The notes beneath the pieces were generated by a model. That model saw only the letters and a program-made list of their open reading frames with translations. It searched no databases and was not told where the DNA came from. Positions 22,815 to 30,299 of a DNA stretch of 34,482 nucleotides are shown here, piece after piece; the first letter of the stretch is position 1; each line of letters starts with the position of its first letter. This DNA is from Candidatus Brevifilum fermentans (GTDB taxonomy: Bacteria; Chloroflexota; Anaerolineae; Anaerolineales; Villigracilaceae), in contig CAMCQT010000042.1 of assembly GCA_945877125.1 (NCBI GenBank), forward strand, positions 1 through 34,482, in the 5' to 3' direction. The translations under genes were made by a program, and so were the position numbers.

Positions 22815-23477
22815 TCAACTTCCAAACTGCGCGATCACGCCTGCGATCAACATAATTTGACCCAGGTGATATGCGCCGATATTGTAGATGCGTCCATTTT
22901 GGATGGGGGTAACGAACTTATGCCATGCGAGAATAATATCTGAAACGTAGAATAGGAACGTGCCCAGGCTGACCAATGCCCCCGCATTCGCAGTCCATGT
23001 GATGTCATTCATTTTCATCATGGCGGATAAGAGCATGAGCGAAATGATTGTGCCGTAGACGATGATCGGTGTTCGCATTCGCCCGTTTTTGTTGGCGGCA
23101 AGCGCGGCGAGGATGCGGCGAATGACCCGCATTCCGCCAAGCCCGACCATGATCGCGAGGAAAAATCCCCAGGCTGAAATTTCTGGAATTGGGATGTTGA
23201 AACCGATCAGGTACGCCGCGTGTGCCAGCAGAAAAGCCACCAACCCCGCCATGAATAACCGATCAAGCGAAATCATCAACAGGATATCTCCTGTTAGCGA
23301 GATGAGAATCCCCAGACCAAACCAAAGTGAAGCTCCGCTTAGTTTGGTCGTTGTCCACAGCCAGAGAAAGAGGATGATCATCACGGCGGGCTTGGCGAGA
23401 TATTCCAAACGAGTCCATTTTTTCCACAAAGCCAGCGATTCAAGTGCGGCGAAACCGAGTGCGGCAATCCAAAACAT
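22815..23477 (-). CDS. YhhN-family membrane protein (lysoplasmalogenase-like)
   Basis: 220 residues, about eight membrane helices. Family hallmarks are present: YLAKPAVMIILF near the N-terminus, SLTGDILLM (the conserved Gly-Asp pair), LAHAAYLIGF, FYVSDIILAWHKF, and YHLGQIMLIAG at the end. Members such as human TMEM86B hydrolyse the vinyl-ether bond of lysoplasmalogens; bacterial members are mostly untested. I chose ATG 23477. The longer form to 23501 opens with TTG. AGGAG lies 12 bases from this ATG, further than usual. Plasmalogen lipids occur in anaerobes, which would suit an anaerobic Chloroflexota. Confidence 0.88.
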   Translation of the reverse strand: MFWIAALGFAALESLALWKKWTRLEYLAKPAVMIILFLWLWTTTKLSGASLWFGLGILISLTGDILLMISLDRLFMAGLVAFLLAHAAYLIGFNIPIPEISAWGFFLAIMVGLGGMRVIRRILAALAANKNGRMRTPIIVYGTIISLMLLSAMMKMNDITWTANAGALVSLGTFLFYVSDIILAWHKFVTPIQNGRIYNIGAYHLGQIMLIAGVIAQFGS

Positions 23478-23537
23478 TTTTGTTATATGCTCCTGCTTCA
23501 AATCGTACCATAAATTTTTTGAGCATTGTGCTTTGTC

Positions 23538-23596
23538 TGTAGTAGCGACTTTAGTCGCTTTTGAGTCTAAAGAACACGACTGAAGTCGTGACTACA
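23538..23596. repeat. 59-base bipartite palindromic element
   Basis: Outer arms TGTAGT (23538-23543) and ACTACA (23591-23596) enclose two hairpins, AGCGACT-TT-AGTCGCT (23544-23559) and CACGACT-GA-AGTCGTG (23575-23590). The two inner stems share CGACT, so the element can fold as a three-way junction. It lies between the divergent lysoplasmalogenase and OsmC genes. Confidence 0.8.
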
Positions 23597-23605
23597 AATT
23601 AATGC

Positions 23606-23611
23606 TATACT
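23606..23611 (+). promoter_or_regulatory. Candidate -10 box giving a near-leaderless OsmC transcript
   Basis: TATACT ends 6 bases before the OsmC ATG at 23618, so transcription should begin at or beside the start codon. No ribosome site is visible before the ATG, which agrees with a leaderless mRNA. No -35 is recognised. Confidence 0.4.
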
Positions 23612-23617
23612 GCAAAC

Positions 23618-24019
23618 ATGGCAACCAAAACTGTACACCTAAACTGGAACCCCGAAGAGGAGTTCACCCTGCAAGACAACACGGGATACACCGTGCCTAT
23701 GAAGCCGAAGGGAGTCAGCGCGTCTGACTTGCTTTCGATGGCATTGGCTGGATGCTCCTCGCATGATGTCGTTGATATTCTAAAAAAGCAGAGAATGGAT
23801 TTGCGCGAGTTGAAAGTTTCCGCAACATCCATTCAGGATGACGACCCGCCCTGGCGCTTCCGCAAGATTCATGTTCACTACACAGCGGTGGGCAAGGGGA
23901 TTGATCCCGAAAAACTCAAGAAGGCAATTTTGCTGAGTCAGGAAAAGTATTGCTCGGTCTATGTGACCTTGCGTGATGCTGTCGAAATTACGTTCGATTA
24001 TGAGGTTGTGGAAGGATAA
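23618..24019 (+). CDS. OsmC/Ohr-family protein
   Basis: 133 residues with the OsmC fold pattern. The first conserved Cys46 lies in the helix MALAGCSSHDVVDILKKQ and the second, Cys112, in QEKYCSVYVTL. These two cysteines form the peroxide-reducing pair in OsmC and Ohr, which detoxify organic hydroperoxides. The spacing and the AGCSSHD form place it with the OsmC-like (YhfA) subgroup rather than classical Ohr. It is transcribed alone, convergent with the exchanger gene and ended by the repeat/terminator at 24028-24100. Confidence 0.92.
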   Translation: MATKTVHLNWNPEEEFTLQDNTGYTVPMKPKGVSASDLLSMALAGCSSHDVVDILKKQRMDLRELKVSATSIQDDDPPWRFRKIHVHYTAVGKGIDPEKLKKAILLSQEKYCSVYVTLRDAVEITFDYEVVEG

Positions 24020-24027
24020 AAAAATTC

Positions 24028-24100
24028 CCTCACCCTAGCCCTCTCCCGAAGGAGAGGGGATGACTCCCTTCTCCTTCGGGAGAAGGGCTGGGGATGAGGG
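24028..24100. repeat. Long G/C-rich inverted repeat acting between convergent genes
   Basis: The left half starts CCCTCACCCTAGCCCTCTCC and continues to 24060; the right half (24066-24100) is its near-complete reverse complement, ending GGGGATGAGGG. It lies directly between the OsmC (+) and AspT-type exchanger (-) stop codons. A related sequence occurs inside the epimerase gene at 28903-28943. Confidence 0.8.
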
Positions 24101-25720
24101 TTACAACAACCTGCCCAAAATTTCGACCAACGCTTGTGCCAATAAAATCTTGAAGATCAACGCAACTGGATACGTACTGGCATAGGCAATTGACGGCAGG
24201 TCGGTTTCGGTTTGGTTGTTGGCGGATGCAAGCGCGGGCGGATTGGTCATGGCTGCGGTGAGCGAACCCATCGCCGAGAGCAGATTTAACTTGTAAACTT
24301 TGACCATCACCAACAGTCCCGCCAGCGCGGAAAGCAAAGTAATAGCCGCGCCTGCCAGCAGAAGAATCCAACCTTGATCTTGCAGAACTTCAACTAAATG
24401 CGCGCCTGCATTCGTGCCTGCGCCCGCCAGAAAAAGCATCAAACCAAGTTCACGTGTCAGATTTTTTGCGGCAGGGGGAACATAAAGCCGAAAGGGTCCG
24501 ATCCGCCCAAAGTGACCGATTAGCAGCGATGTGAGAAAAACTCCGCCCGCCATGCCCAGTTTCACGGTCACACCTTGACCCAGCGGCACGGGGATCAATC
24601 CCACAAAAACGCCAATCAACAAGCCGACGAGATACGCCGTCATGCTGGTTTCGGATGCGCGGCGCGGCGTGCCTTGCGCTACTTTTGCAAATGCCCGCAC
24701 AGCCGACTTCTCACCGACCACGCGGATGCCGTCGCCCATTTCGAGAGTCACGCTGCCATGCGGCGCGATCTCCAAACCCTGACGGCGGATGCGGGTGATG
24801 ACTACCGTGTACTGTTCCCAAACCTTCATGCTCGCCAGCGTTTTGCCAGTCAGCGACTCGTCCATCATTTCCATATCCAGGCTCAAAACTTCGGCGTTGA
24901 CATCCATGCGCTCGTCGGTTCGCTCGCCAAGCAGGAGAGTCATTTTGTCGAGTTCTTCCGCCGCGCCGACCGCCATGACAATATCGCCAAGATGCAAAAT
25001 GGATTCAGGGGTGGCGGCAAAGACGCGCTCGCCATGTTTGATGCGCGAGAGATTGACCTGTGCCAATCGCCGCGGATTGATCTCCGCCACGGTGCGTCCC
25101 TCGCAGTTGGGATTGGTGATGCGGAATTGGAGCGCGACCAGACCTGGCGTTTCGAGGGCTTTTTCTTCCAGCCATTTCTGTTCCTCGGTTTTGACGGGGC
25201 GCCTGAGCAGGGTCGGCAAAAACTGAATCAGCAAGACCATGCTGATCATGCTGAATGGATAGGCGACGCCGTATCCAACCGAAGCGAGCGGCGCATCGGC
25301 CGGGGAGATGCGGTGCAGCGCATCCAACACAGCGGCAAGCGCAGGGGTGCAAGTCATCGCTCCCGTGTAAAGCCCTGCCGCGAGGGCAGGGGATAATTTA
25401 AGTAGATAGGCAAGCAGCGCAGTGAGGATTGCTCCGCTGGTAACGATGACCAACGCGAGGATAACGAACTGCATTCCGCGCCGACGGAAGGTGCGGAAAA
25501 AACTGGGACCTGCTGTCAACCCGACAGAGTAGACAAACAAGATCAACCCGAAGTCCATCACTTCTTTTGGCACGCTCATGCCGAAGTGACCAAAGACCAG
25601 CGCGGCAAAAAGCACGCCCGCCGTCCCCAGCGAGATTCCGCGCCACGACCATTGCCCGATCCACGCGCCGAGAGTTAGGATGGCAAATAATACGAACATT
25701 GATTCAGCAAATGGGTTCAT
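24101..25720 (-). CDS. AspT/YidE-type exchanger with two TrkA_C domains
   Basis: 539 residues. The N-terminal half (to ~175) has about five membrane helices with LVFGHFGMSVPKEVMDFGLILFVYSVGLTAGPSFF, the repeated 'AspT/YidE/YbjL duplication' unit. It recurs in the C-terminal half as LLIGHFGRIG...LGLMLFLAGAGTNAG. Between them (~205-370) are two cytosolic TrkA_C (RCK_C) domains, with GRTVAEINPRRLAQVNLSRI and GKTLASMKVWEQYTVVITRI. The family includes the aspartate:alanine exchanger. The actual substrate here is unknown. ATG 25720 begins right at the first helix. It lies downstream of panE, separated by two repeats, so co-transcription is possible but not certain. Confidence 0.9.
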   Translation of the reverse strand: MNPFAESMFVLFAILTLGAWIGQWSWRGISLGTAGVLFAALVFGHFGMSVPKEVMDFGLILFVYSVGLTAGPSFFRTFRRRGMQFVILALVIVTSGAILTALLAYLLKLSPALAAGLYTGAMTCTPALAAVLDALHRISPADAPLASVGYGVAYPFSMISMVLLIQFLPTLLRRPVKTEEQKWLEEKALETPGLVALQFRITNPNCEGRTVAEINPRRLAQVNLSRIKHGERVFAATPESILHLGDIVMAVGAAEELDKMTLLLGERTDERMDVNAEVLSLDMEMMDESLTGKTLASMKVWEQYTVVITRIRRQGLEIAPHGSVTLEMGDGIRVVGEKSAVRAFAKVAQGTPRRASETSMTAYLVGLLIGVFVGLIPVPLGQGVTVKLGMAGGVFLTSLLIGHFGRIGPFRLYVPPAAKNLTRELGLMLFLAGAGTNAGAHLVEVLQDQGWILLLAGAAITLLSALAGLLVMVKVYKLNLLSAMGSLTAAMTNPPALASANNQTETDLPSIAYASTYPVALIFKILLAQALVEILGRLL

Positions 25721-25757
25721 AAGTTATGCGATTGTAGCGCAGAAAGATTCAAATGAA

Positions 25758-25817
25758 AACCACGGAGGCACGGAGACACAGAGATAAAAAACTCCGTGCC
25801 TCCGTGTCTCCGTGGTT
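25758..25817. repeat. Imperfect palindrome made of CACGGAG units
   Basis: The left arm begins AACCACGGAGGCACGGAGAC (25758-25777) and the right arm ends CTCCGTGTCTCCGTGGTT; each contains three near-identical CACGGAG units. The arms are reverse complements apart from A/G exchanges between units. It lies between panE and the exchanger gene. Confidence 0.8.
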
Positions 25818-25842
25818 TAGTTTTGTTTTAATCCGAGCCAGT

Positions 25843-25861
25843 GTCACGCTTCAAGCGTGAC
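25843..25861. repeat. Perfect short palindrome
   Basis: GTCACGCTT (25843-25851), one C, and AAGCGTGAC (25853-25861). It sits 5 bases after the panE stop codon on the minus strand, without a U-tract. Confidence 0.7.
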
Positions 25862-25866
25862 CTACT

Positions 25867-26763
25867 TTACAAGGCTCTTACCAACTGCCAGCAGGTTCGG
25901 TTGTAGGGCGTATCAATTCCGTGGAACTCGGCGCGTTTGGTGACTGCGCCGCAGATGGCGTCAATTTCGGTTGGCGCACCGCGGCGCACATCCTGAAACA
26001 TGGATGAGTGATTTTTGGCGGTTTTGCGCGCCACATCTTCTGCCGCGCTGACGGGGTTGCTGAACGGCAAATTCACATGCTCGGCGGCGGCTACCTCGGC
26101 GGTTTCACTTGCGAGGGATGCCATCATTTTGCGGATGATGGGTCGCGCCAGCAATTCACCGTTGGGAATTCTCAGCAAAGCGGTCAGCGGGTTGATCGCG
26201 GCGTTGATGACCAGTTTGCCCCAGATCAGCGACTGGGCATCGTCCACGATTTGCAAATTGAAATTGGATGAACGAAGAGCCGCTTCCAACGGCGCGAGAA
26301 CCTGATTCTGCTCGATGGAGATGATCCCCTCCCCGCCAGTCCGCACGAGACCTGGCGCAAGCAGGGTTGCCCCAGTGGTGGTCACGCCCAATGAAACCCG
26401 ACCCGCCCCAAGGTCGCGCGTCAGCGTTTCGCGGTTGCCGAGTCCATTTTGAAGGGTCAGCGCATGTCCATCATCCGCAAGCGACAATTTAAGTTGATGC
26501 GCTGCGCGTTCCGTCTGCCATGATTTGACCAACACAATCGCAAACTTCGCCCCGCTCACCTCACGCGGATCATCCGTGGCGTGGACTTTGTAGGCGCGTT
26601 CATTTCCATCAGCATCCTGAATGCGCGCGCCGTTTTCACGCAAGGCTTGAAGTCCCTGCTTCCACGTGCCAAGCATCGAAACCGAATGTCCCGCCTCACC
26701 CAAACGCGCCGCGAACAAAGTGGCTAACGCGCCCGTGCCGACTAATAAAATATCTTGTGTCAT
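25867..26763 (-). CDS. panE: Ketopantoate reductase
   Basis: 298 residues of the ApbA/PanE family, which reduces 2-dehydropantoate to pantoate with NADPH for coenzyme A synthesis. The nucleotide motif GTGALA (9-14) opens the Rossmann fold; VKSWQT (79-84) follows. The substrate-side catalytic Lys183 lies in WGKLVINAAINPLTAL with the conserved Asn187 and Asn191. A Glu-containing C-terminal helix domain (RRGAPTEIDAICGAV) carries the family's GRRTEID-like signature. It is encoded just after panB on the same strand, so the two steps from ketoisovalerate to pantoate are adjacent. A palindromic repeat lies in the panB-panE gap. No panC or panD is in the window. Confidence 0.93.
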   Translation of the reverse strand: MTQDILLVGTGALATLFAARLGEAGHSVSMLGTWKQGLQALRENGARIQDADGNERAYKVHATDDPREVSGAKFAIVLVKSWQTERAAHQLKLSLADDGHALTLQNGLGNRETLTRDLGAGRVSLGVTTTGATLLAPGLVRTGGEGIISIEQNQVLAPLEAALRSSNFNLQIVDDAQSLIWGKLVINAAINPLTALLRIPNGELLARPIIRKMMASLASETAEVAAAEHVNLPFSNPVSAAEDVARKTAKNHSSMFQDVRRGAPTEIDAICGAVTKRAEFHGIDTPYNRTCWQLVRAL

Positions 26764-26779
26764 TTTATTTCCTTTGATA

Positions 26780-26866
26780 TGTCATTGCGAGCCGTTCTTT
26801 GGCGAAGCAATCTCCTGATGATTAGGAGGTTGCTTCGTCGGAAAGAGCATCCTCCTCGCAACGACA
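26780..26866. repeat. 87-base palindromic element between panB and panE
   Basis: Outer arms TGTCATTGCGAG (26780-26791) and CTCGCAACGACA (26855-26866), and inner arms GAAGCAATCTCCT (26804-26816) and AGGAGGTTGCTTC (26824-26836), each with one wobble. TGTCATTGCGAG...GAAGCAATC elements like this are found scattered through many bacterial genomes (recalled from experience). Here one lies inside a likely operon. Confidence 0.85.
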
Positions 26867-26893
26867 TGGTTTTTACTTTTTACTTCTCACTCG

Positions 26894-27769
26894 TTACTTC
26901 TCACCCACAAACTCACCCCACTCATCATCCGTCATCTCAACGGTGTGCTCAACGGCGGGGAAGCGTTTGGTTTCCACGTCGTCGATGTATTGCGTGAAAG
27001 CCTTGTTCATCTCCGCGTGGAAATTTGCATATTGCTTGACAAACTTGGGCGTGAAGCGCTCGAAGAGACCGAGCAGGTCGTGGGTGACCAGTACCTGACC
27101 GTCACAACCCACGCCCGCGCCGATGCCAATGGTGGGAATGGAAATTTGTTTGGAGATATATTCCGCCAGCCGCGCAGGGACAGACTCCAACACGATACTG
27201 AACGCGCCCGCTTCTTCGAGGATGTGTGCGTCTTCGAGCAGAATTTTTGCCGCCGAAGCCGTTTTGCCCTGTACGCGAAATCCACCAAGCTGATGGACAG
27301 ATTGCGGCGTGAGTCCGAGGTGACCCATGACGGGGATGCCCGCGCTCACGATTTTGCGTACCGCATCCGCGCGGTCACGTCCGCCTTCGAGCTTGACCGC
27401 GTCCATGCCAGCCTGTTGCAGGAATCGCCCCGCGTTGCGCAGCGCATCTTCGGCTGAGACCTGATACGACATGAACGGCATGTCGCCGACGAGCAGGGCG
27501 CTCTTCGCGCCGCGGGAGACCGCGCGCGCGTGGTGCAGCATCTCGTTCATCGTGACGGACAAAGTATTTTCGTAGCCCAAAACCACCATCGCCAGCGAAT
27601 CGCCGACGAGGATGGAATCAACACCAGCCTTGTCCATCGCCACCGCAGTGGGATAGTCATAGGCTGTGAGCATGGTGATTGGTTCGCCGCGTTCCTTCTT
27701 TTGACGGAACGTGAGCGTGGTCACCTTTTTACGTTGAGGTGCAGTTGTGGAAATTGTTGTTGTAGACAT
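26894..27769 (-). CDS. panB: 3-methyl-2-oxobutanoate hydroxymethyltransferase
   Basis: 291 residues, the first committed enzyme of pantothenate synthesis, transferring a hydroxymethyl group from 5,10-methylene-THF to 2-ketoisovalerate. The TIM-barrel landmarks are complete: MLTAYDYPTA (33-42), VGDSLAMVVLG with metal ligand Asp57, VGDMPFMSYQ with Asp96, KLEGG with Lys126, MGHLGLTPQSVHQLGGF, and IGIGAG. GGAGGG lies 5 bases before ATG 27769. The C-terminus extends ~20 residues beyond the usual core (HTVEMTDDEWGEFVGEK). It is followed by panE. Confidence 0.96.
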   Translation of the reverse strand: MSTTTISTTAPQRKKVTTLTFRQKKERGEPITMLTAYDYPTAVAMDKAGVDSILVGDSLAMVVLGYENTLSVTMNEMLHHARAVSRGAKSALLVGDMPFMSYQVSAEDALRNAGRFLQQAGMDAVKLEGGRDRADAVRKIVSAGIPVMGHLGLTPQSVHQLGGFRVQGKTASAAKILLEDAHILEEAGAFSIVLESVPARLAEYISKQISIPTIGIGAGVGCDGQVLVTHDLLGLFERFTPKFVKQYANFHAEMNKAFTQYIDDVETKRFPAVEHTVEMTDDEWGEFVGEK

Positions 27770-27937
27770 GGTACCCTCCGATTAAGGTAGAGTCCGCTTT
27801 TGCGCATGTCCCCATAAGAAGTGCTGCGCTTTGCGTACTAAATTTGGAATGTGTCGTCACGTTCACGAAGATACATGCGACGTTTGTATTATCACATAAT
27901 TTGATGAGTTGGAAAAGAGTTTAATTACGAGATGAAA

Positions 27938-28336
27938 TTATCGAATAACTTTCCAGCCATCGAGATGACCATGCGGAAGCCCAAAATCAAATTTCAAGTA
28001 AAAACGGGCAACTGATTTCGCGGAGAAAAAGATTCTCAATTTTCTTTCTGCCAGCAAAGTGGGGTTTATAGGTGAATGATGCTGAACATGGCAGATGAAG
28101 AGAAACGGAAATTTTCTTTCAACAATAATTCCTTCATAGATTGCCTCACCTGCCGCCTCAGGCTCCCAGAAACGTGGAAACCACTTTTCAGATCGAAGTA
28201 CTTTTGCAAGATGATTTACGAGGTCGTTGAATTTTAGCGGTTGAGAGGAATCAAGACCGCGCTTCAATATTTCCTGCTGGTCAAGATGACCATGTTTCAA
28301 CAGGAATGTCAGGGTTTCATCATCAATGTCTTTCAT
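27938..28336 (-). CDS. Uncharacterised 132-residue protein
   Basis: The frame starts at ATG 28336, 8 bases after the epimerase stop, and ends at 27938. I do not recognise a family. It is a soluble protein with an aromatic-rich middle (RKFPFLFICHVQHHSPINP) and the pentapeptide HGHLD at both ends (residues ~15-19 and ~122-126). There is no clear ribosome site; a TATAAT hexamer lies 7 bases before the ATG, so a leaderless start is possible. It may share the transcript of the epimerase gene. There is no sign of frame damage, and the size and codon use look like a real gene. Confidence 0.6.
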   Translation of the reverse strand: MKDIDDETLTFLLKHGHLDQQEILKRGLDSSQPLKFNDLVNHLAKVLRSEKWFPRFWEPEAAGEAIYEGIIVERKFPFLFICHVQHHSPINPTLLAERKLRIFFSAKSVARFYLKFDFGLPHGHLDGWKVIR

Positions 28337-28344
28337 GGATTTAA

Positions 28345-29319
28345 TTATATACCTGAGCCGAACGGATCGCGCTCATCCACCAAGATCGTGCCTTCGGACA
28401 TAACCCACGCTTCGCCCGTAATCGTTGGGATGATTCTGTTATCCTGAATCTGGATACTCCCTTCAAAGATGCTACCGACGACGCTTTGCTGTTTCCAGAT
28501 TTGCCCCACCTGTAATTTTCCATCGTCGTACAAACAAGCGAGTTTTGCGCTGGTGCCTGTTCCGCAGGGTGAGCGGTCGTAGGCTTTGCCTGGGCAGAGG
28601 ACGAAACTTTTGCTGTCGGCTTCATCAGCTGCCGCGAACAATTCAACGTGATCAACTTCTGCGCCGTTTGCGCCTGTGATTCCGTCCGCAGTAAACTGCT
28701 CGCGCACGCGCCACGAAAACTCAGTCAGTACTTCGAGATTTTGCATATTGACTTCAAGTCCGTGGTCGTGGCAGAGGAAGAACCAGTTGCCGCCGTACGC
28801 CACATCGCCGTGGATGGTTTTGCCATTGACTGTGACAGGGATGTGAGTCAAATGGCGGTAGGCGGGGATATTTTTGACAGAGACTTTATTAGGATACTCA
28901 CCGCCCCTCACCCCTAGCCCCTCTCCCAAGGGCGGGAGAGGGGGATTGTGCAGGGTAGCTTCGACAACCCCAACAGGAGTCTCGACGCGAATGACTCCGG
29001 GTTGAACTTTTCCTAAATATGCCAGCGAGGCAATAAGACCGATGGTGCCGTGTCCGCACATGCCGAGGTAGCCGACGTTGTTGAAGTAGATGACTCCAAA
29101 CTGGCAAGTTGGGTCGGCGGGCGGGACGAGGTATGCGCCGACGAGCACGTCCGAGCCGCGGGGTTCGTTGAGGACAGTGGTTCGGAAGTCGTCGTGGTCT
29201 TTTTTCAGCGTGGATAATTTGTCAGCAACGGAACCAGTTCCGAGGTCGAAGGGAAGCGAGGTGATTAATCGCGTGGGTTCGCCGCCGGTGTGGGAGTCCA
29301 AGAAAGGAATTCGTTTCAT
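28345..29319 (-). CDS. Proline racemase-superfamily epimerase, probably 4-hydroxyproline 2-epimerase
   Basis: 324 residues from ATG 29319. The longer frame to 29409 would translate a GGATGA-type repeat. Opening DSHTGGEPTRLI (8-19) and both catalytic cysteines are present: Cys88 in MCGHGTIGL and Cys252 in DRSPCGTGTSAKLA. Two cysteines mark racemases or epimerases, whereas Thr in the second place marks the dehydratase. Residues ~125-140 (NPPLPPLGEGLGVRGG) are not family sequence. They are the in-frame translation of a C-rich palindromic repeat (28903-28943) in a surface loop. A DapA-family gene lies just upstream on the same strand, which fits hydroxyproline breakdown. Confidence 0.85.
   Translation of the reverse strand: MKRIPFLDSHTGGEPTRLITSLPFDLGTGSVADKLSTLKKDHDDFRTTVLNEPRGSDVLVGAYLVPPADPTCQFGVIYFNNVGYLGMCGHGTIGLIASLAYLGKVQPGVIRVETPVGVVEATLHNPPLPPLGEGLGVRGGEYPNKVSVKNIPAYRHLTHIPVTVNGKTIHGDVAYGGNWFFLCHDHGLEVNMQNLEVLTEFSWRVREQFTADGITGANGAEVDHVELFAAADEADSKSFVLCPGKAYDRSPCGTGTSAKLACLYDDGKLQVGQIWKQQSVVGSIFEGSIQIQDNRIIPTITGEAWVMSEGTILVDERDPFGSGI
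28903..28943. repeat. C/G-rich palindromic repeat inside the epimerase gene
   Basis: CCCCTCTCCC (28918-28927), loop AAGGGC, and GGGAGAGGGG (28934-28943), preceded by CCCCTCACCCCTAG. It resembles the intergenic repeat at 24028-24100. It is inserted in frame, without a stop, and encodes about 14-16 extra residues. Confidence 0.85.
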
Positions 29320-29328
29320 GTCAAGAAA

Positions 29329-29364
29329 GGATGAGGGATGAGGGATGAATGATGAAGGATGAAT
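29329..29364. repeat. GGATGA short tandem repeat
   Basis: Four GGATGA units with variants (GGGATGA, GAATGATGAA) fill the gap between the DapA-family stop codon and the epimerase ATG, where a ribosome site would be expected. No AGGAGG-like site remains before ATG 29319 on the minus strand. Confidence 0.65.
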
Positions 29365-29365
29365 G

Positions 29366-30235
29366 TCAAATACTTTTGAAGAGTCGTTCAAACTCTGTGC
29401 GGTCTTCATCCGTTAAAGGCAATAAAGGTAATCGGGGATTGCCAACGGGGATGCCGCGCAGTTCGCAGCCGACTTTGACCTTTTGGGTATAGCCGCCGCT
29501 TTCCATGTTGCGGAGGAGCGGGAGGAGTTTGTCCATGTGCTTGCGGGCGGTGACGAAGTCGTTGGCGAGCGCGGCTTCGAGGACGTTGTGATGTTCGAGC
29601 GGAGCACAGGAGGCGGCGCCGCCGATCCATGAGGTGGTGCCCCACAGGAAGTAGTCGAGCGCCTGATCGTCGGAGCCGCAGACCATTTGATAGCGGTCGC
29701 TGTAACGCAGGCGGAACTCGTAGACGCGGGACATGTCGCCGCTGGCTTCTTTGATACCGATGATGTGATCGTATTTGGTCAGACCGTCCATCACTTCGTA
29801 GCTGACTTCGGTGCCCGCGCGCCAAGGGAAGTTGTAAAGCACGATGGGAATCTTGACGGCTTTGGCGACGGCTTCGTAATGCGCGAGCAGTTCGCGCTGG
29901 TTGGGACGTGAATACGGCGGGACGGCGACCATGAGCGCGTCATAGCCCATACCCTCGGCAATCTGCGAGTAACGGACGACGTCGCGCGTGGCACCAGAGT
30001 TGGTGCCTGCAATGAGCGTCACTCGCCCGTCCACTTTCTCTTTGGTGAATTTGAAAATTTCCAGCCGTTCAGCTTCGGTGAAGGCGTAGACTTCGCCCGT
30101 GGTGCCGCCTGGGACAAGCCCCGCGATCTTGTTGGCGATCAGGTATTCGATCAGTTGTTCAAGGACGGGGTAGTTAATGCTTTCGTCCGCGTTGAAGGGG
30201 GTGACGATGGGAGCGTAGATTCCTTTTAATTTCAT
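29366..30235 (-). CDS. DapA-family (N-acetylneuraminate lyase/DHDPS superfamily) aldolase or deaminase
   Basis: 289 residues, a TIM barrel of the class I Schiff-base type. The family signature is GGTTGE (43-48), Tyr134 is in LYNFP and the Schiff-base Lys162 in GIKEASGD. GGAG lies 5 bases before ATG 30235. It may be a dihydrodipicolinate synthase. However, it sits next to a two-Cys hydroxyproline-type epimerase, and the same superfamily includes 1-pyrroline-4-hydroxy-2-carboxylate deaminase, the third step of that pathway. The latter is therefore at least as likely. The D-hydroxyproline dehydrogenase and the semialdehyde dehydrogenase that the pathway needs are not in the window. Confidence 0.88.
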   Translation of the reverse strand: MKLKGIYAPIVTPFNADESINYPVLEQLIEYLIANKIAGLVPGGTTGEVYAFTEAERLEIFKFTKEKVDGRVTLIAGTNSGATRDVVRYSQIAEGMGYDALMVAVPPYSRPNQRELLAHYEAVAKAVKIPIVLYNFPWRAGTEVSYEVMDGLTKYDHIIGIKEASGDMSRVYEFRLRYSDRYQMVCGSDDQALDYFLWGTTSWIGGAASCAPLEHHNVLEAALANDFVTARKHMDKLLPLLRNMESGGYTQKVKVGCELRGIPVGNPRLPLLPLTDEDRTEFERLFKSI

Positions 30236-30299
30236 AAGTTCTCCGAGTTGTAAGGTTTGAAGGTTGCAAGTTTGATAGTTAGTTTATTTCCCCTAAAGG

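Noticed and set aside
24575-25396. A 273-codon plus-strand frame opposite the exchanger gene
   Set aside because: It is rich in His, Arg and Gln with no motif, while the minus strand encodes a clear AspT-type transporter.
29320-29409. N-terminal extension of the epimerase by 30 residues
   Set aside because: The extension is the translation of GGATGA-type tandem repeats and overlaps the preceding gene. The family start MKRIPFLDSHTGGEP fits ATG 29319.
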